A stretch of 64,000 nucleotides of DNA, taken from Acephala macrosclerotiorum. Taxonomy: Eukaryota > Ascomycota > Leotiomycetes > Helotiales > Mollisiaceae. The notes under the pieces are model-generated. The model was not told the DNA's origin and did no database searches. It saw only the letters and a list, made by a program, of their open reading frames with translations. Of this stretch, positions 45,105 to 58,618 are shown in pieces (the first letter of the stretch is position 1; every line of letters starts with the position of its first letter). Both the position numbers and the translations under genes were made by a program. The DNA is taken from NCBI GenBank assembly GCA_014904845.1, contig MU119275.1, positions 62,001-126,000 of the forward strand, given 5' to 3'.

Positions 45105-48100
45105 ATGTCATCTGGCGGCGTTGCCACGCATATGGCTCATGGGCCCCTCTCGAGGACGAATACAGCGCCAGTCTTCCAGACCAGAAGCGCCGGCTTGAGC
45201 CAGACAATGAGCCATAGTTCGCGATCATCACAACTGTCGGGCTCGACAGCCTTCAGTTCCTCGTCAACAACGTCTTTGTCTTCGATGACCAGCTCTGCAA
45301 CCCTTGTCCCGCAGACACCAATGCCCACAAATGGTGGACCCGTCGTCGCAACGAACAATATCATCAACCAAAGAGCTGATGCGTCGAGGTCCCTGTACCA
45401 AATCTGCGTCAATCTACGACAACGATTAGCACAAGTACCCAACTTCAACACCCATCTCAACGACTCGGATGATGAAGATGAGGGGGAGGATATGGACCCT
45501 GTCTCCTCATTATGGAGATGTCTACGGAAGGGGACACCACTGATGACTATCTACAACTCTCTCCAACCTCCCGAGCCTCTGCAGATCGACGATAAGATAC
45601 CCGAGAACAAGAGGCCCAAAATTGCAGCTTTCAAGTTCGTAGAAGCATGTTTGAAAGGAGATTTGAAGCTACCTCCTGGCGAGTGCTTTTCTCTCCAGGA
45701 TCTTTTTGGTGACGATACGACCGGTTTCGTTAAGGTTTGTCCTGTCTCTTCTTCTTTGCCCTTTGCAAGCTGCAGATTTGCTCGGATTCTTCTGCCCCTG
45801 ATCTTTGACGAACGGAATGCTGACGAAACCGAACAGGTCACTCAAGTCATAAATATTGTCCTCGATGTCGCGGAGCAACGAGGGCTCCTCCTCACATCAG
45901 AGAAGGACGAGTCTCTTCCCTCGACAGCCATGGCTGGATCACAAATGAGCTATCGAGATCACGTTGTACGGGAGCTTGTGGATACCGAGCGCAAATACGT
46001 CCAGGATCTTGAGAACCTCCACGAGTTGAAGAAGACAATCGAGCAGAAAGGTGTCATTCCTGGAGACGTTGTCCACGATATCTTTCTCAATATAAACGCG
46101 ATATTGGACTTTCAAAGGAGGTTCCTTATCAAAATCGAAACGACCAACTCTTTGCCAGACGATAAGCAAGAATGGGGCTTACCTTTCACCAACTATGAGG
46201 AAGCGTTTGGCATTTACCAACCGTTCATTGCTAACCAGCGGAAAGCCGCAGCAATTGCCAAAGAAAACTTCGACAAGATTGCCATGGCAGATCATCCAGT
46301 CGTCGTAGACTTCAATACACTGGATGGATTTCTCCTCAAACCAATGCAGCGTCTTGTTAAATATCCGTTGCTGCTCAAGGTACGCGAGAATTAACCACTG
46401 TCATCTACCCCTGACTAACTCTTCTCAGGATCTACGCGACAAGACGGGAGCCACCGACGAAACAAAAGCAGACTTGACCGCTGGAATCGAGGCCTCCAAC
46501 CGTGTCCTCATGCAAGCCAATGCAGCAGTCGACCGAGAACTGAGAGCAGAGGCGTTGGAAGACTTATGCGCACGTGTCGACGACTGGAAGAACCACAGGG
46601 TTGATCATTTTGGAGATTTGCTCCTCCATGGTCATTTCCCCGTGGTTACAGGCAAAAGCGATGTCCAAAAAGAAGTACGACCCCCTCATACCAGAAATGC
46701 TCCATCAGTTTCAACTATCAGAGCATCAGTCGATCAAACGCGCAAGGCGCTTTTGTCATCTTTTCGACGCTCCTCCAACACTCCAACTCCTAGTCAAGAA
46801 GACTTTGCCTCCCAATGGGGTCAGGTTACCCAATGGGATCAGGCTTCAGTAACGGAGTCACAAACACCATCTCTTGATCTACGTCGTTGGAGTACCATCG
46901 ACGATTTCGATAACTTCCTTCACGATTTTGTCTTTCATCATTTCGAAGGCTCTCACCCTGTCACAGGTGAACCAATTCTTGCAGAAAAGTATGCTAACAG
47001 TTTGGGCATTAATTGCCCGCATTACGAGCAGTACACTATATATCTCTTCGAGCGTATCTTGCTTTGCTGCAAGGAAGTCAACCCGAACAAATCGAAGGAT
47101 AAGCTCATGGGAACCCAGAAAGACAAGAAGGATAAGAAAGACAAGAACAGAAACAAGGAGCCTAACAAGAATGCCAAGCTTCAGCTCAAAGGAAGAATCT
47201 TCATGACCAATGTCACCGAAGTTCTCTCTTTAGCAAAGCAAGGTAATGTGACTAATTATGGCTTTTGAATATTTCTGATTTCCTCTAGGTTCATATACTG
47301 TTCAGATCTTCTGGAAAGGGGACCCAGGTGTTGAAAACTTCATCATACGGTTTTCGAATGAGGAGACGATGAAGAAATGGTATGAAGGTGTTGATGGACA
47401 ACGAAAACAACACGCCAATACAGTTCAAGCTGGCAGTAGCCCAGACTCAGCTCCAGCAGATTTTGCATGGATGCGAGATCAAACAGGCTTAGCGAACCCC
47501 TACGCACAACAAGAAGATGATGACGATGATGATGAATACAATCTGCCCGCATCAGCTCCGATACCAAATTCCACCTATCCAGGACCACCAAATGGACTTC
47601 CCCGGAATGCTTCGAGCACCAGTCTGCGCTCGAGATCTGCCACAGGTGAGAGCGGGCAATCAATAGCAAGCATTGCACGAGGACCAGTACCTCCGTCTCG
47701 CTTCCCGATGAACATTACATCCCCTCCTCTCAGCCTCCAAACTCAATTAGCATCCCAGATGCCTTCACCAGGTCAGCGTGGTGGTGATTCTTACTTCTCT
47801 CCAGTTGCCGAATCGCCTGCATCTTCGAGAACAAGTACAACGTCTTCCATATTCCCTTTCCCACGTCAAGCCACACCTCAAGGTGGATGGGACGACCACA
47901 ATCGCTATACTGCTCCAGCAATGCCTCGTGCACCATCGCGGGGGAGTCAAAACCCTGCCGATGCATACAGGGGACCACAGCGACCTTCTCTTCCAGCCAT
48001 GGCATCACAGAACCAGGCGAGTGTAGCACAACAGCGCAGTCGATCATACAGTACTCCTGACATCAACGCTCAGGCTGGAGGCCGACGTCTCCCCAATGGT

Positions 48101-48703
48101 TCCATAAGCAGTCAGCATGTGCCTGCCGTACCTGGCATTCCACCTCACTTGCAAGGACACCCAGCTTATGATGCAGGGATTCCACGATCGCAAAACAGCT
48201 CTCCGAACGGTATGCCGATGCGTTCGAACACCCAATCCCCAGGAGCTCAACGAGAACGTTTACCGCAGCAGTCATCCTATCCTACAGTCCCTCAATACAA
48301 CAGGAGCAACACGACACAGATTCCTGCAACCGCTGTAGACGGCCGGACGATGTCTCCTCCGCTTGGCAGCGCTAATTCTACAGGGGACGACGATTTGCCA
48401 AACCAGCTCAAAGTCAAGGTCAACTGCGACGGGAACTATGTTACGCTTGTAGCAGGTTACAACATCAAGTACCAAACTCTTGTTGATCGTATCGACGCTA
48501 AGGTTGGCCGCTTCTCGAACAACGCTATAAGTCAGGGCACCATGCGACTGAGGTACCGAGACGAAGATGGAGATTTGGTGACGATAGAAGGCGACGAAGA
48601 TGTTCGACTTGCTTTCCAAGAGTGGCGCGAAGCACAGAAGTACCAGTATCAAGCAGGGCAACTTGGTGAGATTGAGCTTTTCTGCCTGACTGTGGATAAC
48701 TAG
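45105..48703 (+). CDS. cdc24: Cdc24-type Rho guanine nucleotide exchange factor
   Basis: Four exons, 45105-45734, 45837-46379, 46429-47242 and 47289-48703, give 1133 residues; introns are 102, 49 and 46 bp and every junction is in frame. Domain order matches Cdc24: Ser/Thr-rich N-terminus; CH-like CDC24 domain about 95-235 (SLYQICVNLRQRL, TPLMTIYNSL, FSLQDLFGDD); DH domain about 248-430 (VRELVDTERKYVQDLENL, LLKPMQRLVKYPLLL); PH domain about 450-650 (YTIYLFERILLCCKE) with a Lys-rich insertion; a disordered Ser/Pro/Gln region; and a PB1 domain in the last 95 residues (YRDEDGDLVTIEGDEDV, with the acidic OPCA motif). It activates Cdc42 at sites of polar growth, and the PB1 tail binds the Bem1-type scaffold. 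Longer than the yeast protein (854 residues) because of the disordered segment. Confidence 0.95.
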
Positions 48704-49324
48704 CATTTCCGGAAGACCTTGTTTAAGACCTTTTGCATGGGAGGAGCATTGCTGGGGTTTGAACTACTTTCTAAAACTACATTCTCTAGATGGAGGATTA
48801 CGATGTGAACGTTTGAGATGATTTGGGGTGGGATGAAACATGGATTGCGTTACTTTATTCTCAGAGGGCGTTAATTGGCGTCTTCTCATTCTGCGGAGAA
48901 TGGCGCAGCCATATTGATGGTCAGGATGATCGGCGCATTGCCTTTGATGAGCATTGGGTGCGATGTTTTACAAGCAGCACAAGATAGGCTTTTTTCTTTT
49001 ATAGGCACCAACAATATAAGGTACCTTTTGAGAGACAAACTATAACGTCCCAGCTTGTTCATGAATCACCCTTCTGTGTAATTGTAATCTGCTTCCCGCA
49101 GTGAAATCATAAAAAACACAAATCTTTCATGTAAATTGACTCGGTTTGTATCTTGGTGGATTTTCTCCTGTACGCCGTGCAATGCTGTATTATACAAATC
49201 TCTTGTCCTCTCACGCCATTGATACCGTCTGGTTGCGCCGGTCTCAATTCCTACACTCAAGACCATCTTCGAGACAAAATTCTCTCTCCCCCAATTGAAT
49301 TGTTCACGATATCCATTTTCAAGT
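48704..49324. other. Convergent 3' intergenic region, no gene seen
   Basis: Lies between the stops of cdc24 and mrp10, which face each other. Only short frames; AT-rich 3' sequence. Confidence 0.4.
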
Positions 49325-49733
49325 TCACTTCCTCTTCCTCGGTCCAACAATATTCGGGTACATTCGTGACAAGTGGTAATTGATCGTATTCTTCTTCTGG
49401 GATGCCGGTCTCTGTTTGATAAATCATTAGCCCCTGCTCTTGTACAACGTGCTTGATGGGGCAGAGCGTACCTTCATGTCCATACAAGCTCGCAGTTGCG
49501 TTTCCAACGCCTGGCATCCTGCTACGTTGTATCCTGCCGATGCCCAACATGCTGTAATCATATCAGTCCCTTCCCAGCGGTAGTGGTTTTCGATTGAACG
49601 TACTGAGAACAGAACTCATGAGTGCCAGACATGGATTCGCATCTGCTTGATTCGGTCTTCGAACTCGAAGTTTGGGGAGAGGTGGCAAGCGCATTGGCTG
49701 CAGCTTCGTTGCCGCGGATCCTTTGGGAGGCAT
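49325..49733 (-). CDS. mrp10: Mitochondrial small-subunit ribosomal protein mS37 (Mrp10)
   Basis: Three short exons, 49733-49604, 49551-49472 and 49411-49325, encode 98 residues; introns of 52 and 60 bp are in frame. It is too fragmented to show as one reading frame. The protein starts MPPKGSAATKLQPMRLPPLP and has the CHCH pattern: twin C-x9-C motifs (C-LALMSSVLT-C and C-QALETQLRA-C) joined by WASAGYNVAG, exactly as in Mrp10/CHCHD1, then a family-typical tail with INYHLSRMYP and a final basic GPRKRK. It is a mitoribosome component whose twin C-x9-C is oxidised on import via Mia40. Head-to-head with the next gene, 367 bp apart. Confidence 0.93.
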
Positions 49734-50100
49734 CTTAAATCTTTCCCTCGGTATTTGAGAGCGGAATAGACCTCTGCTTAAAATGGGAGGAGAGAATCGC
49801 GGAGAGAGTCAATTCGTTGATAGCTTCAATGTACTGAGGCTGGTTCCACAATCTTGACAATTTTAACGCTAGGGTTGATTGGGAATAGCGCGCCGAGGCA
49901 CACGACCTGTGATGTTTGTTTACTTTTAGTGACCGTGCTGCGATACTTCATATCCACAGCCAAAGAACGATCATCCCTACAAGTAGCTTCGGTGATTTGG
50001 AGACCTGAGCTTATTGATTCATGTTTATATTTTGGAAAAGATAGAAGCGGTACTCGTGTTTCTCTACAGCCAGCGTTAATTTTGCATGCGCGTTGTAACG
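49734..50100. promoter_or_regulatory. Short divergent promoter, mrp10 and KEN-box protein gene
   Basis: 367 bp between two divergent ATGs; no coding sequence of its own. It must contain both promoters. Confidence 0.45.
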
Positions 50101-53100
50101 ATGGACGAAGACATGGGACGAGAAGCTCCCCAGAGCTCGAAAATGTACAGTGAAGCTTCTCCGTAGTTCATATTCTCCATGTTTATAACATCCTACAGAG
50201 AGGTCTACAAAGATGCATTCGCGCATCAACCACGTCGAAGAACCAAAGCCTGGGAACGAGCGCCCGTCAACGCCCATGCCCCGCGACTACAGGGCCAAAA
50301 GATCTGGAAGAAAGTCGGACACAAGGCAGCGCCCCAGGACGACAAGGAGAACTTTGAATCTGCGTTGGCAGAGTTGGAAAAAGCCGGGGTAGGCTCGAGA
50401 AAGAAGCAGAGAGTTATGGGAGCCAAAGAGAATATCAGCGACGCACAGTGGCAGTTGATTCAAGAAGAGGAGCAGAAGAATACTTTGGCTTTGCAGTCAC
50501 CAAAGAAGAATGGAAGGCTGTCTATGGCTGCAAATGAGGACGCGCTGTTGGTTCCAAGGAAGAGGACGAATGCAAACCATCTCATTACGCCGCGAAAGCC
50601 CCTGCGAAAGATATCAAGCGGTAGCCAGGCAGACATGTTACCAAGCCTATCGAAGAAGCTAGTGCTGGACTTGTCACTTACCCTCAATCTTGAAATGGAA
50701 GGAGCGGAGGAGGACGATGCACGAACCAAGGTCTTGGAAGAAGCGCCCCAGCTCCATGTCACCAACAGCCCAGAAGCCACTTCCAGCATCGTTATCGAAA
50801 CTGCTGAGGAACCTGAGCGGCGGAGGAAGTCTTTACGCAGAAGTACACGGCGAGTTACCCAGAACGACATTAGAGAGCCGACCCAGGACATTCAGCTAAA
50901 GCCACCATCGATCTCGGTACCATCTTTCGAAGTCTCACCAGCTGTGCAAGCACTTCCTGCGACTGCAATAAAACCAGCGGGAGATGCAGATAGTAGCTTA
51001 GCACAGCAATTGGATGTCGAGGATGACAAGGGAGAGACTAGTAACTACTCCATGAATAACGTCTGCGAAGTTTCTCTGGCTAGCGGACGCCTGGCCTTGG
51101 AAAACAACAAGAACTCCGAGGAGTCTGACACCATTGGCATTATCGAGCTACTTGGGGACTCGTCAGATGCACTCGCAAATCAGCAGATATTAGAGGAGGC
51201 CTTTCTAACGAGAACTATTGAACCAGGTCCAGAGATTGATAGCGCTCTAAGCATTATTCAAGGAGGCATGCCTACGACGCCAGAACCCACCATCGATATT
51301 CAACCAGCAGGACTCGAGTTCATCGGGGCCATAATCTTCAACCCTGTCGCTACCACAAGCACACCAAAATTCAAGAGAAAGACGCCACAGCGCGGCTCAC
51401 GACGAAGTACTCGAACTCCTCGGACCAGGTCGAGCGCCTCAGCGGATCTCTTTGCGCAGGGCACAGAGGCATCAACCATCAATGAGAGCGAACTTGTTGA
51501 TCAAGCAACGTCCCCTTTGGCATCACGCGGTGGAGATCTTCTTGATCCTCGGCCTGAATATTCTACCATGCCTCAAGATTCTGTTACCACCCCATCAAGA
51601 TTTGCTGATGACAAGGTTGGCTCTTACGCTGTTGAAGCTTACTCTATAACCGAAGAGATCCCTCTCGATGGTGAGAATGCCATGGATGAGGAGAAGGAGC
51701 CCGAAGAAAGTTCAGGTTCATTATCTCATGAAATCGGTGCAGTTGGAGAGGCCATGGACATTGATATCTCGCCACAATCTGATGTGCAGGAGCTTCGATC
51801 ACCTTCACTAGAGGTTGGGCAAACAGAAGACAGTGTTGAGATGGTTATTGAGCCTACCAGTACTGGGACTAAGAAGGTGGACACTACCCTAGATGATGAA
51901 TCGCCGCAAACTTCCTCGCTTTCACCGCAAATTGAGCAATCCGAAACCGGTGTCGAGATGGCTGTTGGGGCTACCGACGCAGAGACTATGGATGTAGTGG
52001 CTTCACCAGAAGCTGCGGCAACAGGAACTGATATTGAGATGGTTGCTGAAGACACTGTCCAGACCAACCAAACCGACGACATCCTCTCAATGCCTCCTGA
52101 TTCCACTGTACTTCCTACAACTTCTCCAGACATGAGCCACATTGTAAACTTGTTCCCTGCTGCTCAGTCATCGCCGCAAGACGACGAGCCCCAAACTCCC
52201 GAACCCGAGCCTGATGACGCCTCTGATGAGTCTGCTGGAGAGCTTGGGGTTTTCGAGCCAATCGATATCTCGGTAACTATTGATGGCGTTGAAGGCCCTA
52301 GTAATGAAGGCGCTATGGATATTGAGGAATCAACCCTACCAGATACAGACGTGACAGAGTCGACGAAGGATCCCTCAGGAAGCGACGCACGCCCACTTGT
52401 TGATCATGAAGATACAGATCTCCTGCGAGACTTTATGAATAAAGTCAAGGCAAGCAAAGCAGCTAAGGCAGCCACAGGCATTCCAGAGAGAAAAAGATCT
52501 TTGCCACACTCACCTCTCCGACTTCCCCTCGAGACCGAAAGCAATTCCTCGCCACCACCTGCGGTTGCTGATGATGATGAGTTCGACGTTAGCTTACCAA
52601 CCGGATCGCCAAACAAACGCCAGAAGCGTAATGATCCTTCTCTGGAAGAAGATGAACTGGCAGAACCAAGATCCACAAGACGAAGTCGCAGAACAAGACT
52701 ACCTATGAAAATGGCTTCAACGGGTCCTAGCCTCATACCTGTTCGCAGACTCAACCAGGAAGGCGACAATACCGTCACCTTGAGAAGAAGTGAGGAGAAA
52801 GAACTGGCAGCTCTGACCAAAATCAACACCAGGAAAAACAAGGGTGCCGCCGTCTATCCAGCACAGATCTTGGCCAAGAAGGCTGAAGAGAAAGAGGACC
52901 CGGCATCTCGTCAGCGGGCGCTGAAGGGTGTCTTCGACGAGAAGGCTCAGAAGAAAAAGGGAAACAAGAAAGGCAAGAATGTTGTTTGGGCAGAGGAACT
53001 TGCTCAATTCCAAACGGATGGAGGCAAGAGTATGGTGCTTGAGAAGGACGTTGAAGTAGAGCAGCCTGCGGAGGAGAAAAATAAGACTGCTGTCAAAGCA

Positions 53101-53190
53101 GGAATGAGAAGCAAGATGTCTTTGGGCATGGCAGCCAATGGTACTCCAGCTTCGAAGAAGAAGATGAGAGCGCCGAAGGGACATTCATGA
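50101..53190 (+). CDS. Uncharacterised basic, disordered protein with two KEN boxes
   Basis: Two exons, 50101-50144 and 50199-53190, give 1011 residues. The 54-bp intron (AT|GTACAG ... CCTACAG|A) replaces the first codons of a longer frame starting at 50179; the upstream start MDEDMGREAPQ is preferred because it gives a clean splice into EVYKDAF. Nearly the whole protein is polar and repeat-poor, rich in Glu, Ser, Thr and Pro, with basic clusters (RRKSLRRSTRR, RRSTRTPRTR, RRSRRTR) that suit nuclear localisation. Two KEN motifs, residues 64-66 and 91-93, match the degron read by Cdh1-APC/C. More structured blocks lie near the end (LLRDFMNKVKASKAAKAA; KNVVWAEELAQFQ). The family is unknown to me; a cell-cycle or chromatin role is a guess from the KEN boxes. 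Confidence 0.8.
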
Positions 53191-56100
53191 TGGAATGTTG
53201 ATGATTGCTATTCGTTTCAGGGTAAGGAGTTTAGTGTATATCTGATTGGGTTCACTGAAAGAGTTATCAAACCGTGCCAATGGAACTTATGTGAATTGAT
53301 CATCTTCTTTTCTTTCTATATATGGTCAGCTATCCGGCGTTTTATGTTTTGTCTTCCTATCAGTTTCTTGGCGAAAGCAAAATTTTAAGTTCCTGTCTTG
53401 ATTTTTCAGATCTTGGTTAAATCTAAATCGCCTTACGAACTCAAAGCAAAAGTCAGTTTTGACTCTCGCATTGCAGTTCAATCACCGGAGCAGACGTCAG
53501 AAATTCAAAGCAGCAAAGTTCAAGATGTCAATTTCCTACGCACCAATCCCTATGACAAGGCTGCATCCAAAGTAAGCTTTTTTTCCATCAGTCCGAACTA
53601 TTAAACTTGACTTTTCGGACGAGTTTCGCGCTCCCCACAGCTTCGATAATCGACCCGACACTGTGGTATCGCCCAGTAACAGACAGAGACATGCATTGTC
53701 ACTCCCCTGAAATCCTGTTCGCCGGATGTTAGGGCTTGCCTCCGCGATGCCGGTCAAGTCACGAGCAGCCCGTCGGGCAGCTCGCATTGCATTGCATTTG
53801 CAGCTGCATTGACGCAGAGAGTCTCTAAATGCCACATCGGATGCTTCCGAGCTGCATTGTAGAGGCACAGTGAACGTGTTTGTCTGACACTTTGCCCATC
53901 CTCGCGTTTGGGGAAAAGAGGGGAGAATGCTTGTTTCCGTCTGTGTGTAACGGTACATCCTTTTTCTCCTAGCGAGAGTGTGGGGGAATGTGGCTGCTTT
54001 TGGTTGTTGCGTCTGTTGTTATGTCTCCGTTTCTGGTGTAAGATGAGATCTCGGCTTTCTGTTCTGGGACTTGGAGTGCTATTTATTCATGGGTGTGTTC
54101 TTGGGATTTGGGTAACATTTTGCCGGATACAACTCTGAGGTAGGAGTGAAGGCGTAGGACGGCTCTTCCCCGAATGGACACGGGGAATTTTGATATGTGA
54201 TCCAAGATTTGATCGTACGTCCGTATCTCAATTTTTCAAAATTGTTCTTTACGTCCTTTATGCAATTCGAATCTATAAAGTTGGGAATTGTTGGGGTTCG
54301 TTTGTACCCTCTCTTTTCGCTCGAGGTGTGCCAGTTTCCTGTTTCAAGGTCAAGGCTGTTATTCTTTCTTTTCGATCTCGCCCTTCCTCAACCTTCTAAA
54401 TGCAGAACTAGTCTTGAGCACATTTGCTTGGGCTTGCTTTTTCGATGATTGTATGATTAAGGGTAGCAACAGCAGCTGGATGACTGATTGATCGACTGCA
54501 TGCACGATCGTACACCTCGAGGATCAGAGCGTGGGGGGCTGTCGGACTCCGTCTTCCAAGCAATGCAACTGTACCTCCACGTTTTACAAGCGAAGGAGAT
54601 TTACCAGGCCTGTGAAATCTGGAATTTGATCTCCTGATACCTTGGAGGAATCTAAATTTGTTTATGAAACGCTGCAGTGCAACTTTAGACCCCCCCAACG
54701 TTCTAGGGCTGTCTGGATTTGATGCTTGGCTCCTCGCAACAGGACGGGCAGTTCGACCACCTTGGAAGCTAGAAGTTGAAAGTCATTGGTTTGGTTTCAC
54801 TTCTCTCATGCTTCCCTAGCAATTATTCGTATCAGAGAATGAAGAATCGGCGATGGGCAAATTGTCTTCTCATAGCCCTATCCACCTTGTTTGTACAGTA
54901 CAGGAAAGGTTCCTGGTGATCAAACAGTTATACGACGCTAGACCTAGGCCTTTCGGTTGCTAAAAGACTTGATTGGCTATCCACTTTCCACTGCTGTTTG
55001 CTCAAACTTTATTTCGGAGGCGTTATCAGCTCGATATCAGCTTCAGCCTTCTGAATCCTTACCAAATTGCTCAACCACAGCTTACGGACGAAGCTCCGCT
55101 TGTGGTGCCGTGCCTCCTCTCGGCATATAATATGAGATGTGGGAACTGTGATCTTGGTTAAAATTGATTAAAAGTTTCCAGAAATCTCGTGGATCTCAAT
55201 CCTTGAACTGTCAGCTGTTGCTATGGCAAGGGTGCCGCTCCAAATTGAAAGCTCCACTGCTACTTGAGACATCACCTCATGCCTAAGGAAGCTGATTACT
55301 AGCGCTTGTTTCCATCACGTACTGCATGGCCAATGCCAAAGGTGCTTTAGTGGGGTCGTGGATGCTATTCAAGGGTCCAACATTCGGCGCTGTTCCCAGG
55401 CGATCTCATTGAGCTCACGGCCTTAGATCGGAGGCTCGGCCGGCTGCAGAAAGTTTATGTCAAGTTGGATGTTCAGAGATCCTGAAGGAGCATCCTTCTG
55501 TCTAATCTTGCAACGTAATCGATGCGAATCTTGCGACGAACTCGTGCAGCGTCTGTCCTGAAGGCTGAAGGCTGAAGTTACTGTACGTACGATAACCTTG
55601 GCTTGCATTCCCTCAGCGGTGCCACAGTGGTATTGCATACACAAATCCGCCTAGCCCCCATTCACGGAGCCCAAATCCGCGGTTGCGGGCGTCCCACCGG
55701 ATGTTGGCTGGCGGGTCATCCCTGAGAACGCTCCCTTGGCGAGACATTTTGGAGCTGACTGGTGGCTTCCACGCAGAGAAGGCTTCACAAGTTTCCCAAA
55801 GCAGTGCGTCCTCCGTCATCATCCACAAATGCGTCATGATCAGGACGCTCGGTCGCTGATACCACGAGCGATGCTATCGTCAAAGGAGCCATAATCACAG
55901 TGTTATTACTGAGGGGTCACTTGTTCAACGCATGACGGTCGGTAAAGGGGGTCGCTTAAGGTTAGAGCCGATCAGAAGTTCTGGAACCTCGATCGCAAAA
56001 CTCTTGCAATGAATGATGTCGATGGGCACGGCCTGCTCCCTTGTCGCCGCGCAGCTTTTCCACATACAGCCAGCATATCGTGAGGGAGCTCATCAAGGTG

Positions 56101-58288
56101 GTATTTAGGGCTTTAACGACTAGGTGTTAGAGTTTCTGGGGAAACTAAAGAATGCTTCCGCGACCGCGACCACGACCACGAGGGGCCAAGGACGCTCAAC
56201 GACTCGCGGCAGTAGCTCTACCGGGAAGGTGACGCGGCGAATCAGAACTTGGGACAGCCCAGGAACGTTTGAGTAGATTGAATTGGCTGGAACTCGGCCG
56301 AGCTGAATCCAGACAGAGCATTTTCCCCTTTTGGCCATTTTTTACATCATGGGATTGGAGAATGTATTTGTCCTTCTAGAGTAGTGCAAAGGTTCTTCTT
56401 ATCAGGAGTTCACGGTAAGAGGGTTCAAAGCAAGTTCGGCTTTGGTATATCCAGAGGTTCAGTTCTAACCCGTATGGACTGAGTTTTCAAGGCTCGCGCA
56501 TGTTCGCATTAAATCATATCCGGGCAGACAAGTACATCTGAGTACACAGTAGTATCAAGCCTCGAGAACGGTGCTGGGTCCCTTGTAATAGCAAACGTGC
56601 TGAAGAACCGAGAAGCTGGTCAAGAGGATCACTTACATACCGTTGCCTTACGTTACACGGCTCTCTTGCCGGCTATCAAGACATGCCCTTGGCGGCGACG
56701 AGGCAAACGATAGAACCGATAACATGGTAATCCTCCGGACTCATCTCCACATTCGGCTTGTTGTCCCCCGATTTCAAATTCCAAGGCTTTATTGTCATTG
56801 CGAATATTCGCTGCGCTTACAGGCGAAAAGTTACAGTGTGTTTACCGGCCACGTGTGAAACGCAAAAGCTGGCAGTAGGCATCAAGTTGTCTCTGATCTG
56901 ATATCGTTTGCATGTTGAACCTCTCCGAGGCCTGTTGTAGTTGTGGTTCACCGCACGCACAACCAGCCTGAGATATAGCCCTGACGAGTACCTGGGATCT
57001 GCTGTCTGGTGGCTTCGGGAGCGCAAATCAGGTCGGGATGTAATACTTTATGATGGCAGTCTCCGCTCCGTCCTTCCATTTTCCCCATTCTTCCCATTCT
57101 GGCTGTGGTCCGCTTGAAACCCTGGGGAAGTTGCGGTCCTTGTGAATTCCATGTATCATGTCGGGTATGGCTACCGTGTTTCTCCTCCATGATGAGCTGC
57201 CGCCGTCCGCCCTCCGTCTTAAGCTTCACAACACCACACACCACACCCTTATCTCGGAAGATCGGGAAATTGTTGCTGGAGTGCGCAAGCGTTGCAGACT
57301 TTCAACGGTCTCAAGAAAGACTCAACCACTCCTCAACACGGACGCATGTGCCTTGGTCCGCACATCTAGCTTCGCGGCCGTCAGTGCTGGTATGTTGGAT
57401 CGTACGATACTGGTTGAAAGTTTTCCTGCTTCGGGGATGGGCGTGAAGATGGTGCAGTTTAGTTGCAACTGTATTCTAGAATTAGGTGCGGACGCTGGGA
57501 AAACCCCCGCATACCTGGCCTGGAGCACCAGTGCACCACCACGGCCTCGGCGTCCTCGCAGTCCTCGCAGGGCCGACAGGGCCAACAGCATCCATCACCC
57601 ACTGTAGACTGCTCGGAAGCTCTCGACATGGGGGCTTGTCAAAAGACGAACGTTAGCTTGCGAGTCAGGGCTACAAGGGCTGGCTTCCACGTGCGAGCTT
57701 CTTTTGCAGCCAGTGATGATTCCAAAGACCTCCAAGCTCTCCAACCCTTGAAGGTCTGGTGCAGAACCGGTCCAAACATTGTTCGCTAGGCTCCGTGACC
57801 CCTGCGAGGGATAAATTACGAGGGTTAATTCACCAATGTCGTCTATAACCTACCCCGGAGAGGCAACACTTTGCACTGTCTGTGTGCAACCCGGATGGCC
57901 CGAAAATTGACCAGGTCATACCCTAGATCGAGGGGTACATGGCCGGTACATATGTAGTAGTGCTCTCTCCGCCAACGCTGGAATCTACATATGCATGCAA
58001 ATCCCTCGTCTTCCAACCCCACATCAATATTCTTCTACTCTACTTTCAACTTCATCAATCGAACAGCAGACGATCGCTCCCGTTGTTTATAAGAGCAGCT
58101 TCATCAGATCTTCTATCGCAACTCACTCGTTCTTTCGCTCAAAACACTCGTCAATCTTTTCACTCTGGTAGAGAAAGCCACACCAACACCCCACATCCCC
58201 ACAGACTTTTCTCAACCTCGAAAGTTGTTCTCGATTCGATTTTGCCATCACTCGTTCAAGCAAAGGCACCCCCCTTTTCATAGTCAAC
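53191..58288. other. 5.1-kb stretch without a supported gene
   Basis: Many short frames on both strands, none with family motifs, signal peptide plus coherent exons, or splice-joined coding sequence. The right end (about 57940-58288) is pyrimidine-rich with a TTTATAAGAGC box near 58086, about 200 bp before the next ATG, which looks like the promoter and leader of the small gene that follows. Confidence 0.4.
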
Positions 58289-58618
58289 ATGTGTGATTAC
58301 ACCCAAGTCGAGTTCCGCTGCGGCCATGTGCGTTATACTGTCCGAGCTTGGTGTACCAATTACGAGACGACACATAAACGATGTCCTCCCTCGGTGGTAG
58401 CTATTGAATTCAGGTGAGTTGTCAAACCTAAACCTATTTTACAAACCCAAGGAATGCAATGCTGACGCTGGTGTATAGATTAGATGAACGGTGTGGTGCG
58501 TGGTCTCCCCAATCTCCATATCCCTCGGGCTCGCTAACCCTTCTTAGGTGACTGCCGAGTACCTCAGACCCAACCATGGATGACTCGTCAGTCAAAGAAC
58601 TCTCGAATTCAGGCTTAG
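58289..58618 (+). CDS. Small Cys-rich protein, three exons
   Basis: Exons 58289-58413, 58479-58495 (a 17-base microexon) and 58548-58618 encode 70 residues; introns are 65 and 52 bp (the second contains GCTAAC). The protein starts MCDYTQVEFRCGHVRYTVRA and joins as AIEFR|LDERCG|DCRVPQ. Cys and His are placed as CGH near residue 11, WC and RCPP in the middle, and C-G-D-C near residue 50, a pattern that could bind zinc. The motif C-D-Y-T-x-V-x-F-x-C-G-H is, as I recall, repeated in small proteins of other filamentous ascomycetes; I cannot check that here. Function unknown. It is isolated in a gene-poor region with about 5 kb of non-coding DNA on each side. Confidence 0.72.

Noticed and set aside
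57158..57607. 149-codon plus-strand ORF as a gene
   Set aside because: No domain, no signal peptide, overlapping frames of similar length on both strands, and a Pro/Arg-rich end typical of chance GC-rich ORFs.
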